Shown piece by piece: positions 53,315-64,000 of a stretch of DNA of 64,000 nt (positions are counted from its first letter, which is position 1; each line of letters opens with the position of its first letter). The DNA comes from Limanda limanda (Eukaryota; Chordata; Actinopteri; Pleuronectiformes; Pleuronectidae): NCBI RefSeq assembly GCF_963576545.1, contig NC_083639.1, positions 17,237,118 through 17,301,117 on the forward strand, written 5' to 3'. The notes beneath the pieces are model-generated. The model was not told the origin of the DNA. It was given only the letters and a program-made list of their open reading frames with translations, and searched no databases. Position numbers and translations under genes: made by a program.

Positions 53315-54905
53315 TGCTTCCCTCAAGCCAACAGAAAAATCAACGCCACCCACACAATTTGCAAATAACAGTATTTGTGCCAGGCTGAGGATGTGACAGA
53401 CAGCAGCATGGAGCCCACTGACAAGTAAACATGCACCGCTCAGATACAGAACATATGTAAGAGGCTGTGAAGAGCCGTGAAATGTCTCAGCAGCAACACG
53501 ACCGGGACTGACTTTACTTTGGACTGATATGTGCGTATGCAGCAATGTTCCTCAGCCTTCATAAAGTCAAAGCACCAGCACCAGCAGCTCGCTCTGTGTT
53601 CATTTACCCAACATAAGTCATGTATATTTAACTTGAGCTGTTTTCAGAGATCATGAGGAACCCAGCAGGAGATTGTCAAGGTCAGACACGGTCACAGCCA
53701 CAGGAAAGTGTTCAGAACATTCAGGCCTGGGGTGACTCCTTGGGTAGAACATGGCAGGACACAAAGGTAAATTCCTCTGGTAAACCACATCTTTGCATAC
53801 AGCACTAAACACTGGCGTCTGCCCTAAATCTCATCTTCTTTCCAAGCTGACATCTTCGTCTGCATCTTCTACAAGTGGCACCTCTTTTTCGTCTTGAGAT
53901 ATTTGTATTATTTTTCTGTTTTTTTCCACGATGCCCAGTTAAAGAAGCACTGACATATAATAATATGACTTTGAATTGTGGGATTCGTTAAAGTTCTGGT
54001 TATCACCCAGATAAATTGTGTTTTATTATAAACTGCAGCAGTGGTTTAACCATTAAGAAGGAAAGCTAAAATGCTGAGAAGCTCAAGCATTTGTTTTTGA
54101 GTACAATGATAACAATATCACTTGCAATAGGCTGAATCTTTTTTCACAGATAAACTACATCAGAAGTAGCTCAGAGAAATGAGATAGTGAAGTATAATTT
54201 GCAAACTAAGGGAATTAAATCCCACATGAAACAAAACACCAGAGTTCCATCCCCATAATGCCAGGTTTTTAAGACCTAGAGAAACAGTTTTCAGATTGGA
54301 TGCCAAACACTTACAAGGATTCAAACCAGTGGGTGTAATACTCTACTGTAAGTACTAATGTGAAAAAAGACTCAGAGTGGAAAGTCTTCACCTGACAGGG
54401 ACATTCTAGCAAAAACCAAGATCGCTTCAAGGAGACATTTGAGCTTTCATAATATTTTCACTAAGGAGAGGCAAAAGAAATGGGAAAAGTTTACACTTTA
54501 CACAGTAGGTGGTGAAGTATAGCTACAGTGGAATGGGCGGCTGGCAAGTGAGGATGTAAAATCCATTTTCTGACATCCTCACTTATCATAACTATGAAGT
54601 GCAGCATCTTGTGAATCTGTAGTCGAACCTGGGGGCCCCCCCATGCAGTACATCCCAAACCCTTGAAAGTCCTCTGAAATCCAGCCCACTGTGCCCCCAC
54701 AGGAATGCTTATAACTAATTCAATTTACATGCTGCTGTTTTTAAAAAACTGCAGGTACAATGTGACTTTCCTAAAAAGGTTTTTTTTTTTTTTTTTTGCC
54801 GCAGTCGGAAATGATTTCTCTGCCTCTGCAGTTCTCTGTTTTAACAAAAGCCCACACAGTTTCCTCTGACAGCTCGGCCCCACAAAAAGGGAAACCACTG
54901 CGACT

Positions 54906-54908
<3 letters not shown>

Positions 54909-54960
<52 letters not shown>
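54909..54960. repeat. (GT)26 microsatellite
   Basis: A perfect GT run with a further interrupted GT region to about 54990. Confidence 0.96.
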
Positions 54961-54963
<3 letters not shown>

Positions 54964-55956
54964 TGTGTGTTCGTGTGTGTCGCTGTGTGTGCTCATGTAT
55001 GCAAGGCAGCCCGAGTACGAGAGATAAAGAGACAACGTGAGAGAGGATGGGGACATTGGAGTGGGAGTGTGTGACACGAGCTCTTTGCATATACAATTAT
55101 TACAGCTGATGTATAAATGGGAATGGGTGTCATGGACTCCCTGCGCCCTCCGAGCAGCGTGTGCGTGTGCGTGGGAAGACAAGGTGCTGTCAACCTGCAT
55201 CGTGTGTGTGTCAGCGCTCATGTTCCACGTTCTCTACACCACACGCTTGTTACCCGGGGCCGCTTCACTTACTGGGCTGAATGGAAACTTGTCACATTGT
55301 TAGTGCTCTGTCAAAACCATGTGGCCACCGTTCTCCCTCCGCCATCACACCTCTGTTTTCCCTCTCTCACCCCCCCGCCCTTCCTGTGCAGGTAGAGTAC
55401 AGAGGAAGAGCTCCCGCGTTAGAGCCTGTCAGGACGCAGAGAGTCTTTACACTGCAGATGTTTGTAAACCGGATGAATACATGATGCTGTGTGGGCTGTT
55501 CAAAGGTTGTCATGGTATTTCAATAGTTTATAAAAAATGTCTCCGCAGACATTTGTTTGTCTGTGCACAACACATCACTCACACTTCAACCCCATTGCAC
55601 AGGAAGCGCGGCTCCACTTTAAAGCTTGATCCTCACTGTGTTAATGTGCTGCATTTGCTGTCCTGTGAGTTTTGGCCGGGCCACTTATTGGCGGAGCACT
55701 CGGGTTCTGCACATCCCCGGCCCCTTGCTCTTATCTCTGCATTAGCCCGCTCTCATGGGCGCAGGCATGAGGAAGCTTGAGGAATGAGAAAGGGGAAAGA
55801 GGCAAGATAAAGAGGGAGAGAGGGAGCAAAGCAGAGCGGATGCAATTAAAAGACTGGGTCACAGATCGCAGTGCCAGGCGTCAGTGTGATTAATACACCA
55901 CCATTCAGCCCAGGAGCTTTTCTCCCCTCTGTGTGGACGTGTGTACTGTGAGTGCC

Positions 55957-56005
55957 TGTGTGTGTGTGTGTGTGTGTGTATGTGTGTGTGTGTGTGTGTG
56001 TGTGT
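55957..56005. repeat. (TG)n microsatellite with one TA interruption
   Basis: About 49 bp of TG repeats, interrupted once near 55980. Confidence 0.95.
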
Positions 56006-56889
56006 TTGTGGTTCTTGTTTATGAATTTGTTATCTCCTAAGAGTACCACAGCTAGGGGGCACAAGTGGGTCTCGATACGTGCTATCAGGATCAATTCTTT
56101 TTAAATGCCCAGTGTGTAGAATTTAGCATCATCTTGCAGTGAGGTTGCAGACAACGACCAACTGTCTCCCCTCGCCTCACCCCTTACAGTCCAAGTGTGT
56201 AGGTTAACACACAGTCATCTTCAGGTAACACAAAATGCATGTAAGGCCCTCCCTAGAGCCTGAGCTGGGTTTGTCTCATTTTGGCAATTGTAGAAACATG
56301 GCGATCTTAAAACCCTTTTCCACTGGTGAAAAAAACCCACAAACATCTGTTTTTTGTCTCTAATGGGAATGGATTTAATCAACATTCACCTCCTGGTCAA
56401 ATGACTCCACAGGAGACACAGGTTTTTATCGCCTCTGACTCCAATTGGCTGTGAAGGAAAGGAGACAGCCAGGTGAACACGCTAATGTGGCAAGACTGCG
56501 AGGTGAGAGAGTTTCTCATGACGCACCGGGGGGGAAGTCTGAGAGGCCAACTCTTCTCCTGGAAATGGTAAACTAGTTGGAAGTGGAAGTTATCATTTTA
56601 CCATGTGTATCTCACAATGATCTTTGGATACAGATCCTCTCTCTCTGGTGTTGGGGCACAGAGCACCAACCTGAAACTACAGTAATGGGCCTCTGTGTCA
56701 AATACATGATGTATTTTAAACTATTCGTGTGTGATCAGAGAATGTTGGCCTCTAAAAAAGCTGTGTAAGATATATGTAACTTTGTTTTACGAGATGCTTG
56801 ACTGACTCTACTTTGGTAAGATTGTCTCCATATATTCTATTCAGATCCATTTCCAGACCAGGGGGCCCTTTTTTAGAGGGTTTACCTGC

Positions 56890-57095
56890 ATTTAAAAAAA
56901 TTACATGTAATTTGTCAAGACGCTTTTATCCAAAGTAATTTACAATTAGTGCATTCAACATCTAAGAGCCATTTAGGGGTTCAGTATCTTGCCCAAGGGC
57001 ACTTCGGCATGCAGATGGGTTAGACTGAGAATTGAACAGCCAAACTTCTGGTTGGAGGACAATCACTCTGTCCCTCAGCACAAATACGGTAATTT
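56890..57095. repeat. dispersed fish repeat
   Basis: The stretch contains CTTTTATCCAAAGTAATTTA, then GTGCATTCAACATCTAAGAG, GGGTTCAGTATCTTGCCCAA and GGGCACTTCGGCATGCAGAT, followed by a degraded Pol III B-box-like or terminal region. This ordered set resembles a repeat that I recall as very common in fish genomes, possibly a SINE or MITE. The end near 57095 is approximate. Confidence 0.55.
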
Positions 57096-60000
57096 GTTTG
57101 AAAGAGGTATACTATGAAAGGTTCCGTTCATAAGGAACTGCTCCCTATGTAGAAACAAGGACTTTGTCACCTCCAAGGTCACAAATACACACTGATTCTT
57201 AGTTTCAGGTTTATACTGTAACAAAAACATATTTCTACCCTAGCCACACTGGCTGTAACTTTAAGGTCACATCAGGAGTGACCTGGGCAAGCTGGTTCTA
57301 TGACTGAAATGATGTGTCTCTGGTATGTACCTGAATATCCTGGTTGAGAAACATTTGCTTCAACATCAAGAAAAATACAAAGACTTCTGAGAAAACAATA
57401 TGCACAACTTTGGAGATTCAGTTTACTTATTTCAGGTTGTGTTAATTCAAACCTACATTAGGAGATGTATTCAGTGTTAAAAAATCCTGTTTCCCATATT
57501 ATTACAGTTAAATATTTGATATTGTGTTTTTTTAAATATAAAAGTAATGATTAATTTTCATAAAATAAAATATAGAAAACACTATAAATAAATGTTCACA
57601 GTACCATGATAATACTGATACAAATGGTCACTATAATTTTGATATGAAAATGTCACACTGTTTCATCTACAGTGGCACAATGACCAAAACTTTTAAAGGA
57701 AGAGTTATTTACAACTAGTTATTTACAACTCAATATGTATTCATTTCATGTGTGCTGTGTGGTGAACTTCAATGAATATACACTGTCCCTGTTTTTCTTT
57801 CCTTTTTCTTGCATGCCTTTTGGCTGACCGCCCCAGCAGCAGCCACCCACTAATTCCAGACAACGCCGAGTCAGTGATATCTGGCTCCTAATCAATATCC
57901 GTCCTCTGCAGAAAATCACATCATGTCAGCAACACCTCCAATCCCCCCCCGATTTAACTGGTGGCCCTTCTCTGAACGGTAATGAGAAATGTTCCTTTTA
58001 GAGACACAGCAAGTAAACAAACATATCAACCGATTCTTTCTTTTATTTCCTTCATCTGGCTCCCACTCACCAGACCTTGCCTTCAAGGCTTTCCCTTCGA
58101 TTGAGCGCGAGCAGAGAAGAAGCCACGCTTTATCACAGCAATGTCTTTTTTAAGGAGGTGAAGCGGAGAGACTGCCTCAAGGCTACACGCTGTCTGTTAT
58201 CTCCCAGTACAATATAATAATTTCACATAGCCGAAAGCGAGATGATGGGACCTCAGCTGGGCCAAGTGACAAATAGGGGAATGTGAGCAAACTAGGGGCA
58301 AGGATCAAGGGACAAAAGCGGCTTCTGGGAAATATCTGTGACGCTCACTCAACCGTATAATGACTGTAATGAAAACCCATTATTCCACAAGTAAGTTTTT
58401 TTTATTTTTTCTGCGATGAATCCCATTGCTCCATATATATCGCATATCGCACAATGTGGAGAGAAAACTTCAGATTTTATGAGCAAAATTACAATTTGAG
58501 ACCATTTAATCTCTCAATGTCTAAAATAACACTTTTTTTATTACAGTAAGTGTTCTGGTGCAGAAACAACCTGAGTATAATGGGAGAGACATTTTGGCTG
58601 AGTGACTAAATGAGCCCAGTTCCAGTACATGAGGCAGTCTTCAGCCTGTGTCCAGTGTTTATGACTGTAGCCGGTTATATTTAGCCTGGCTTGATTACCC
58701 TGGGAAGTGGCCTTAATAAATACTTTAAAACTAAAAACAGGCTTCCTCCCCCCCGCGCTCCTCAGAGACACCAAAGACTCACTCACAAGGTAATCAGCTT
58801 TTAATTTTCTCCCCCTCCTCCTCTTCTGTTGTCTCATTTTATCTCTCTCTCTCTCTCTCTCGACTGTCACTCTCCATCACCGACGGAGCTGACCAGCAGT
58901 CCTTTCTTCTCTCTCTATTTTTCTCTCCTCTCCATCCTTTTTCTCCGCTCCTTCCGTCATTAGCATAAAAGTGTTTGCATCCTTCCCCGATGATTGTTTA
59001 GCCGCTGTGTTCAGCATCTTGATTTGATTCCACCACAGTTGCTCTAATTAGGATTACAAATATACACTTAGACAGGAACAGAAATATCTGTTATGCCTGA
59101 CAGATTAATTTAGGCCAACAGAGGCCGGACAGAACCGCAATGCTGAATTTGTACGATATCACTTTGTATCAATAATGAGGTGTCTTATCCGAGTCTAGTG
59201 GAACTACACTTTCATTACATTTATGTAAATCGATGAGCGGCTTGTTTTCTTTGACTGAATAAAACAGCGCGTTGAGCCTCTGACAATGGAAACATATTGG
59301 ACTTTCAATCCCGATAAAAGGTGTAATCACAACAAGAAACGCAGCCCTTATCTTCTCCCGCTCTCCTGCCCAGATCATGTCTTCTAAAGCCAATGATTAG
59401 ACTTAAGACGGATCTCCTTCATTATCCGCTGCTCTCATCCATTTCCCTCTAATCCTGTCTCTACTCCAAAGCCCCCTGGGGCAAGTGATAGGCCACGGCC
59501 AGCCATTAGTCTCCAGGCCGCGAGACCAGGGACAACACTGGTCCATATTTTCTCTAGGAGGAGATCAAGGCCATCTCAGAGGTCAGCTACACCGACTTCC
59601 ATCACACACCTGCTTCACTGCGTCCTTTTGCTTACTCTTTATTTGGGCATCTTCATCCTGTTTAATGAGTGATCTTTGCCTTACCACTCACCTGATGAAA
59701 GGAGGGAAACTCTGAGATGGGAAAATGTAATGGGAGTGGTGTTGAAGTGATTGATAAGTCAAATTCCTGCCATCTGAAACTATGGAGTAATTGGTGACAT
59801 TATTATCACGCAGCACAAGAAAGTGTTTCTAGGTTGGTTGCTGGAGAGTATATGAGATTCTTCTGAGGAGCACGGGTACATGGAGTGCAGGGACAAACTG
59901 TTGTGAGCCGGGTGCTGATGCCGTCACTATGAAGGTAATTGGTTCTTCAGCTAAAGACAGTAAAACAGCAATCGATGCATTTGTGCTTCAGGCTGTAGCA

Positions 60001-60561
60001 GAAAACATTATACATTTAGTGTCAAACCAATAAAAAGACAGTTAGAGGAATGGTGGAAGTACGACCAGATTTCATAAGACAAAGCTAAAAGGAATTAAAT
60101 GAAAATAGAAAGGACTAAACAATCACATATGTGAAATAATTAGTAATCCTTGTATAATTTATGGTCACTTGGAGTAGGGGGCTGGGCCTACATAACAACA
60201 ATACAAGCAAGTGTTGCTAATGCACACATCCAGCAGAGATGAAGCAACAACTGCAGTTTGAAGTAGAGCTACTAATCTTATTTTTTTAGATCCGTTTTAG
60301 TCTTAACTCCTAGGAAATATCCAGTGTCTTAGCTGCTAAATGTTCCACTATGTTCACGAGTTAGTCACTATTATCCCTCTGTTGTTTGGTGTTGAAAAGG
60401 TGGTGTGCTGTGACTTTGTCAGATGTGTTTTTTTGGGAGATTGGAGGGGGCATTAAGACTGAAACCCAATAGTAAGGACTTGGGTCATGCAACCAAACAG
60501 TGAGGTGAATGACACAAAATGTAAATCAATATAAAGAATAGAGTAGTGCAGCTTTAAGACC

Positions 60562-60827
60562 CTGTTCATACCTGATATTAACATCCGTCCTGAATGAATC
60601 CTGAGATGTGTTCGGTCAGATCACATTCGGAGGTGGGCCACATTCTTCATTTGAAGAGCCGCCTACTCAGCTGACCTCTACAGTTTATCAACGAATCAAA
60701 CCTATTTTTATGCTTCTCAGCACACATTCATTGATTTGTTTGTGGGCACAATATCAACACTCGTTCTAAGTCTCTGATCACACTACAGAACTGCACACAA
60801 CTCATTGATTCTTTCAGAACCGCTTGA

Positions 60828-60917
<90 letters not shown>

Positions 60918-61029
60918 AAACAGAAATGGCATGCATGTTTATTTGCATATAGGGCAGGGAAGCGAGATCAGATAACAAAAGGTAACAAGAGGCATATTCA
61001 GGACACATTTTAATGCCAGGTGTGAACAG
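60562..61029. mobile_element. MITE-like element with ~29-bp inverted termini
   Basis: The left end (60562-60590, starting CTGTTCATACCTGATATTAA) and the right end (61001-61029, reverse complement starting CTGTTCACACCTGGCATTAA) match at about 23 of 29 positions. A further inner copy of the same motif lies just outside on the right (61063-61093), so the boundary may extend to about 61095. The interior has no coding frame and carries the (CT)n tract at 60829-60916. A target-site duplication was not identified with certainty. Confidence 0.7.
60829..60916. repeat. (TC)44 microsatellite
   Basis: 88 bp of perfect TC repeats inside a MITE-like element. On the transcript strand it reads as GA repeats. 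Confidence 0.97.
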
Positions 61030-63382
61030 ATAAACTAGGAGCTGTGAACTTGTCATCAGATCCCTCAGGACAGATGTGAACACCAGGTCAGAACAGTGCC
61101 TCACGTGCTTTATTTATTATTTATTATCACTGTACAGTACATAACAGTTTAAATCCCAGTTTGAGCTTGTCTATGTGCAGGTACTTGAAAGTACAAAAAC
61201 TGCTTTTGAGAGTGCAGCCCTCGCTTAAAAAAACAAATCTGAGTTTCTTTCAACAGCTATTTGCTTTGAAGCCGCCCTGGCCTGTTCCAGAAAATCAATT
61301 AAAACATGACTAATACATGTGCACCTAACATTTTTACACTTTTCCTTTTTAGCACGTTTGATGTCCTCCATTGCCTAACACTGTGTAAACGCTGCGATCA
61401 CAGAGATAGGGACAGGAATATTTCAACAAGGACCCTTTCACATTCATTCGCTGCTTCAAGTGAAGCTCAGACCTCAAGTGAAATGAAATAATGAAAAATA
61501 TCAGCGGGCTCCTACTGTGCTTTTTTTGCACAACACTCAATGGAGAAATCCAACACGCCTCAAAAGCCCATCAGCCGAATGGTACAATACATCACTCCAT
61601 GAACATGCTGTTAAGTATTTCCAGCCACCAAAGACATTTTCCATGTTGTATGATTTATAAATAATGTAATACAGAGTGTCATGGTCCCTCCATCACTGTG
61701 TGCCTCCTAGCATTTGCTATCCAAGCTCCCTAGTGACAGTTATCAGAGACATCTGCAGTGGTCCTTGATACGAGCATATGCCTCTCCCTTAAGTGGGCGG
61801 CACTAAGCCTCATTGTCTGCTGGAGATGTAGGAGGCACAATAGGAGCGGCTGGACCTCTCTGCTCAACTATCTACCAGGAGGGAATGGGAGGTCAGTCTC
61901 TGCGGGCCGATGCTGCCGAAACCATTATTCTTATCACTGCAGGACAACTCACCGCAGGCCAGACAAAACCCTTCTGAAAGGTCAAATGAGTGTGTCTCTC
62001 AGTGTGTGTTTACCTCCTGCCCTCCCTCGCTCACACCACACATTTCTGTATTTCTCATTAACTGATAATACATCACTCATGACCTTGTGATAAAAATACA
62101 TTAGCTTGAGACAAGTCATTAATCTATAAGGAATCGGGCTGTTTGGGTTATCAGGCGAGAACGGGTGTGACGAGTAACTGCTACAAATAATGGGAATGGA
62201 CTTAATGTCCCTTCTTAAGCAGCTGGCTTATACTGTAATGGAAGCGGTTTACGTGTTGTCTTTTAGGGCAAAGTTGAATGTTGGCGCTGCCGTGCATTTG
62301 GGATTGCAGCGGGACGTGTTGACAGCTGATTGATCAGGGATGAAAATGAACGTGGTGCAGGATGAATGGCTCCACCATGAGTGCTTGTTAGAGAGATAAG
62401 AGAGAACTGGTCATATTACAGCATATATCCCACTAAATCTCCTCTACTCTACTCACTGGGAGACAAATCCAACATAAACCCACACATCACATCCAGTAGA
62501 ATGCTCTCCTTTCATATGGTCATCGTTTAGAAAACATATTCAATATAACACTCTGAAAACATGTATTGATCGAATACATATCAATGTTAAAATGATCGGC
62601 TTTAATAGTCATCCATACCCTGAATTAATAATTTGTGGATTAATTTCATTGAATGCCTCTTTTTACCAGTCTACTTCACACACAGACACATTTACCAACA
62701 GATTTTTAATCTGGCATAAAAACGTACAAACACAACCAACATACACATTAAGACACACCCCCCCCCCTCCCATCTCCTCACTTTCTTTTCCTCCGCTTTG
62801 CTCCCGTAAACCATCCTTTATATTACATTGTTTACTTTTTTCTTTCCACTATTTCCAATATTACTTCCTTTTTCATTTCTTTTTCATTTTCTCATCATCT
62901 TCTTACAGAGCCACGGAATAACTGTAGCTACGTTGGATATGTTTTTGCTTTGGTTTTTTAATTTGGTCGCTTTAATCAAGGGACTCCCCCGCAAAAATTA
63001 AGCTTTCCCCTGGTGTCACATTTTATTAACTGCTGTAATTAGTGCAGTTGTTGAAGCGGTGACTATTTATGATTAATTATTACTGTGTATTTGTTGTTTT
63101 CATTTATCATCAATTTAGGATAAAATGTGTTAAACTATTAGCATTGCTATACAATTACAAATTACAATTAAAATTATTCTTTTTTGATATATTGGGATCA
63201 AATAGTCTAAGATAACTCTTCCATGCTGCACATTCATATGGCATGTTTTGAGGAATGAGTATAATATTATTTTCTATATTGTATCATAATCATTATTGTA
63301 AACTTTGTTACTATGAAAGCTATTATACAGGGCATTTCTGACTCTCTATGCTTCGGGCCCACTCGTGTGATCAGCTGTCATC

Positions 63383-63412
63383 TGCCACACACACAAACAC
63401 ACACACACACAC
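63383..63412. repeat. interrupted (CA)n microsatellite
   Basis: A short CA tract with one AA interruption; a C run lies at 62759-62767. Confidence 0.85.
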
Positions 63413-64000
63413 ATTTCAGTTTAGCTGGATCTGTGTTTATGTCTCTCGTTCACTGAACACCCACCAGTTCATAACATGTGATTTTTAATTAGTTTTTGTG
63501 GTTCTTTCTTTGTATATTTTCTTTTGGCTGATTGTGTAATTCTTTACTTGTCTGTGCGTGTTTTGTTATCAGTTTATTGCATGAAGAAAGCGCTTTTGAA
63601 GTTATTCTTTGCGGCCTGGCACCATCCACATCTTCATCTAAGAGCTCAGTGCTTATGCTCCTCTTCCTTTCAGGCAATCTTTCAAACTGATATCTTGTCA
63701 AAAAAATACCCCAATCTTTTGTTTTACAGACACATTTTTGATTAACTTTGACGTCCCACGGGCAGCCCCCATCTTTTTTTTATATCTTTGATCCTGTTTA
63801 AATCTAACTTAAATAAAAAACATTAATGGCTATAGAACATTCATTATTTTCATGCCAGAAAGCTAAGGCGTCTGTCTAACTCCTCATCACATTATTAGCT
63901 AGAAATAACGATTATGTTGCATTAATTAGTGTGGTGCAAAATGAGATAACAAGTGGTAGTGCCAGGGGATTTCCCTTGTCTGTCCATGGGAGATTGTTAT

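Larger units (their letters stand above)
46524..64000 (-). other. intron 2, 3' part (at least 17.5 kb, to window edge)
   Basis: No exon 2 or exon 1 of cdh4 was recognised here, although the short exon 2 (expected to encode a Cys-x-x-Gly-Phe prodomain segment) would be easy to miss by eye. Contents are (GA)n at 47171-47249, a 5'-truncated L1 (48231-48939), a LINE-like tail (50640-50872), a dispersed repeat (51010-51300), GT/CA tracts (52005-52081, 52283-52311, 54909-54960, 55957-56005), a C run (53299-53314), a repeat at 56890-57095, and a MITE with a (CT)n core (60562-61029). The intervals 49200-50600, 53400-54700, 57100-60500 and 61100-64000 look mostly unique. Confidence 0.7.

Noticed and set aside
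54841..55221. Thr-His-rich open frames over GT tracts (also at 1888-2313, 17247-17537 and 51807-52118)
   Set aside because: They are translations of microsatellites, not proteins.
58114..58150. Possible cdh4 exon 2 (minus-strand AAAGCGTGGCTTC)
   Set aside because: The frame gives Lys-Ala-Trp-Leu, not the Cys-Lys-x-Gly-Phe expected, and no suitable splice sites bracket it.

Overview
The window is eukaryotic genomic DNA, most likely from a ray-finned (teleost) fish. It is AT-rich and non-coding over about 98% of its length, very rich in (CA/GT)n and (GA/CT)n microsatellites, and carries fish-type dispersed repeats: non-autonomous hAT elements, MITE-like palindromic elements and an L1-type LINE tail. 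The only host protein-coding gene I can support lies on the minus strand. It is an internal piece of a classical type I cadherin, best identified as R-cadherin, cdh4.

Five consecutive coding exons are resolved, read from high to low coordinates: 46523-46297, 38164-37988, 18246-18091, 13092-12948 and 2910-2738. All five have AG acceptors and GT donors, and the reading frame runs through all four internal junctions (phases 0, 0, 0, 1). Sizes are 227, 177, 156, 145 and 173 nt; the 156 and 145 nt exons are the sizes typical of exons 5 and 6 of type I cadherin genes, so I number the five as exons 3-7. Together they encode about 293 residues: most of the prodomain, the furin-type RQKR cleavage site, all of EC1 (Trp2, the HAV motif at mature residues 79-81, the DMNDN calcium linker) and most of EC2. 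The signal-peptide exons (1-2) lie beyond the right edge or were not recognised in the 17.5 kb of intron 2 that is visible. Exons 8 onward lie beyond the left edge.

Layout: 1-2737 start of intron 7, with a tRNA-Ser-like pseudogene at 238-319 and two long GT tracts; 2911-12947 intron 6; 13093-18090 intron 5, with a 14-bp perfect hairpin near the exon 5 donor; 18247-37987 intron 4, the largest, with a complete non-autonomous hAT element flanked by an 8-bp duplication (21427-22299) and a second decayed hAT; 38165-46296 intron 3, with a short CpG-dense patch at 41229-41345; 46524-64000 part of intron 2, with a 5'-truncated L1 flanked by an 18-bp target-site duplication, other repeats and long GA/CT tracts. 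A few unique segments carry octamer (ATGCAAAT) plus TAATTA homeodomain-type motifs and are offered as low-confidence enhancer candidates.

I found no novel multi-gene system. The observations most worth checking are the two target-site-flanked insertions, the tRNA-Ser-like sequence with a GTT anticodon, the intronic CpG-dense patch, and the motif-bearing intronic segments.
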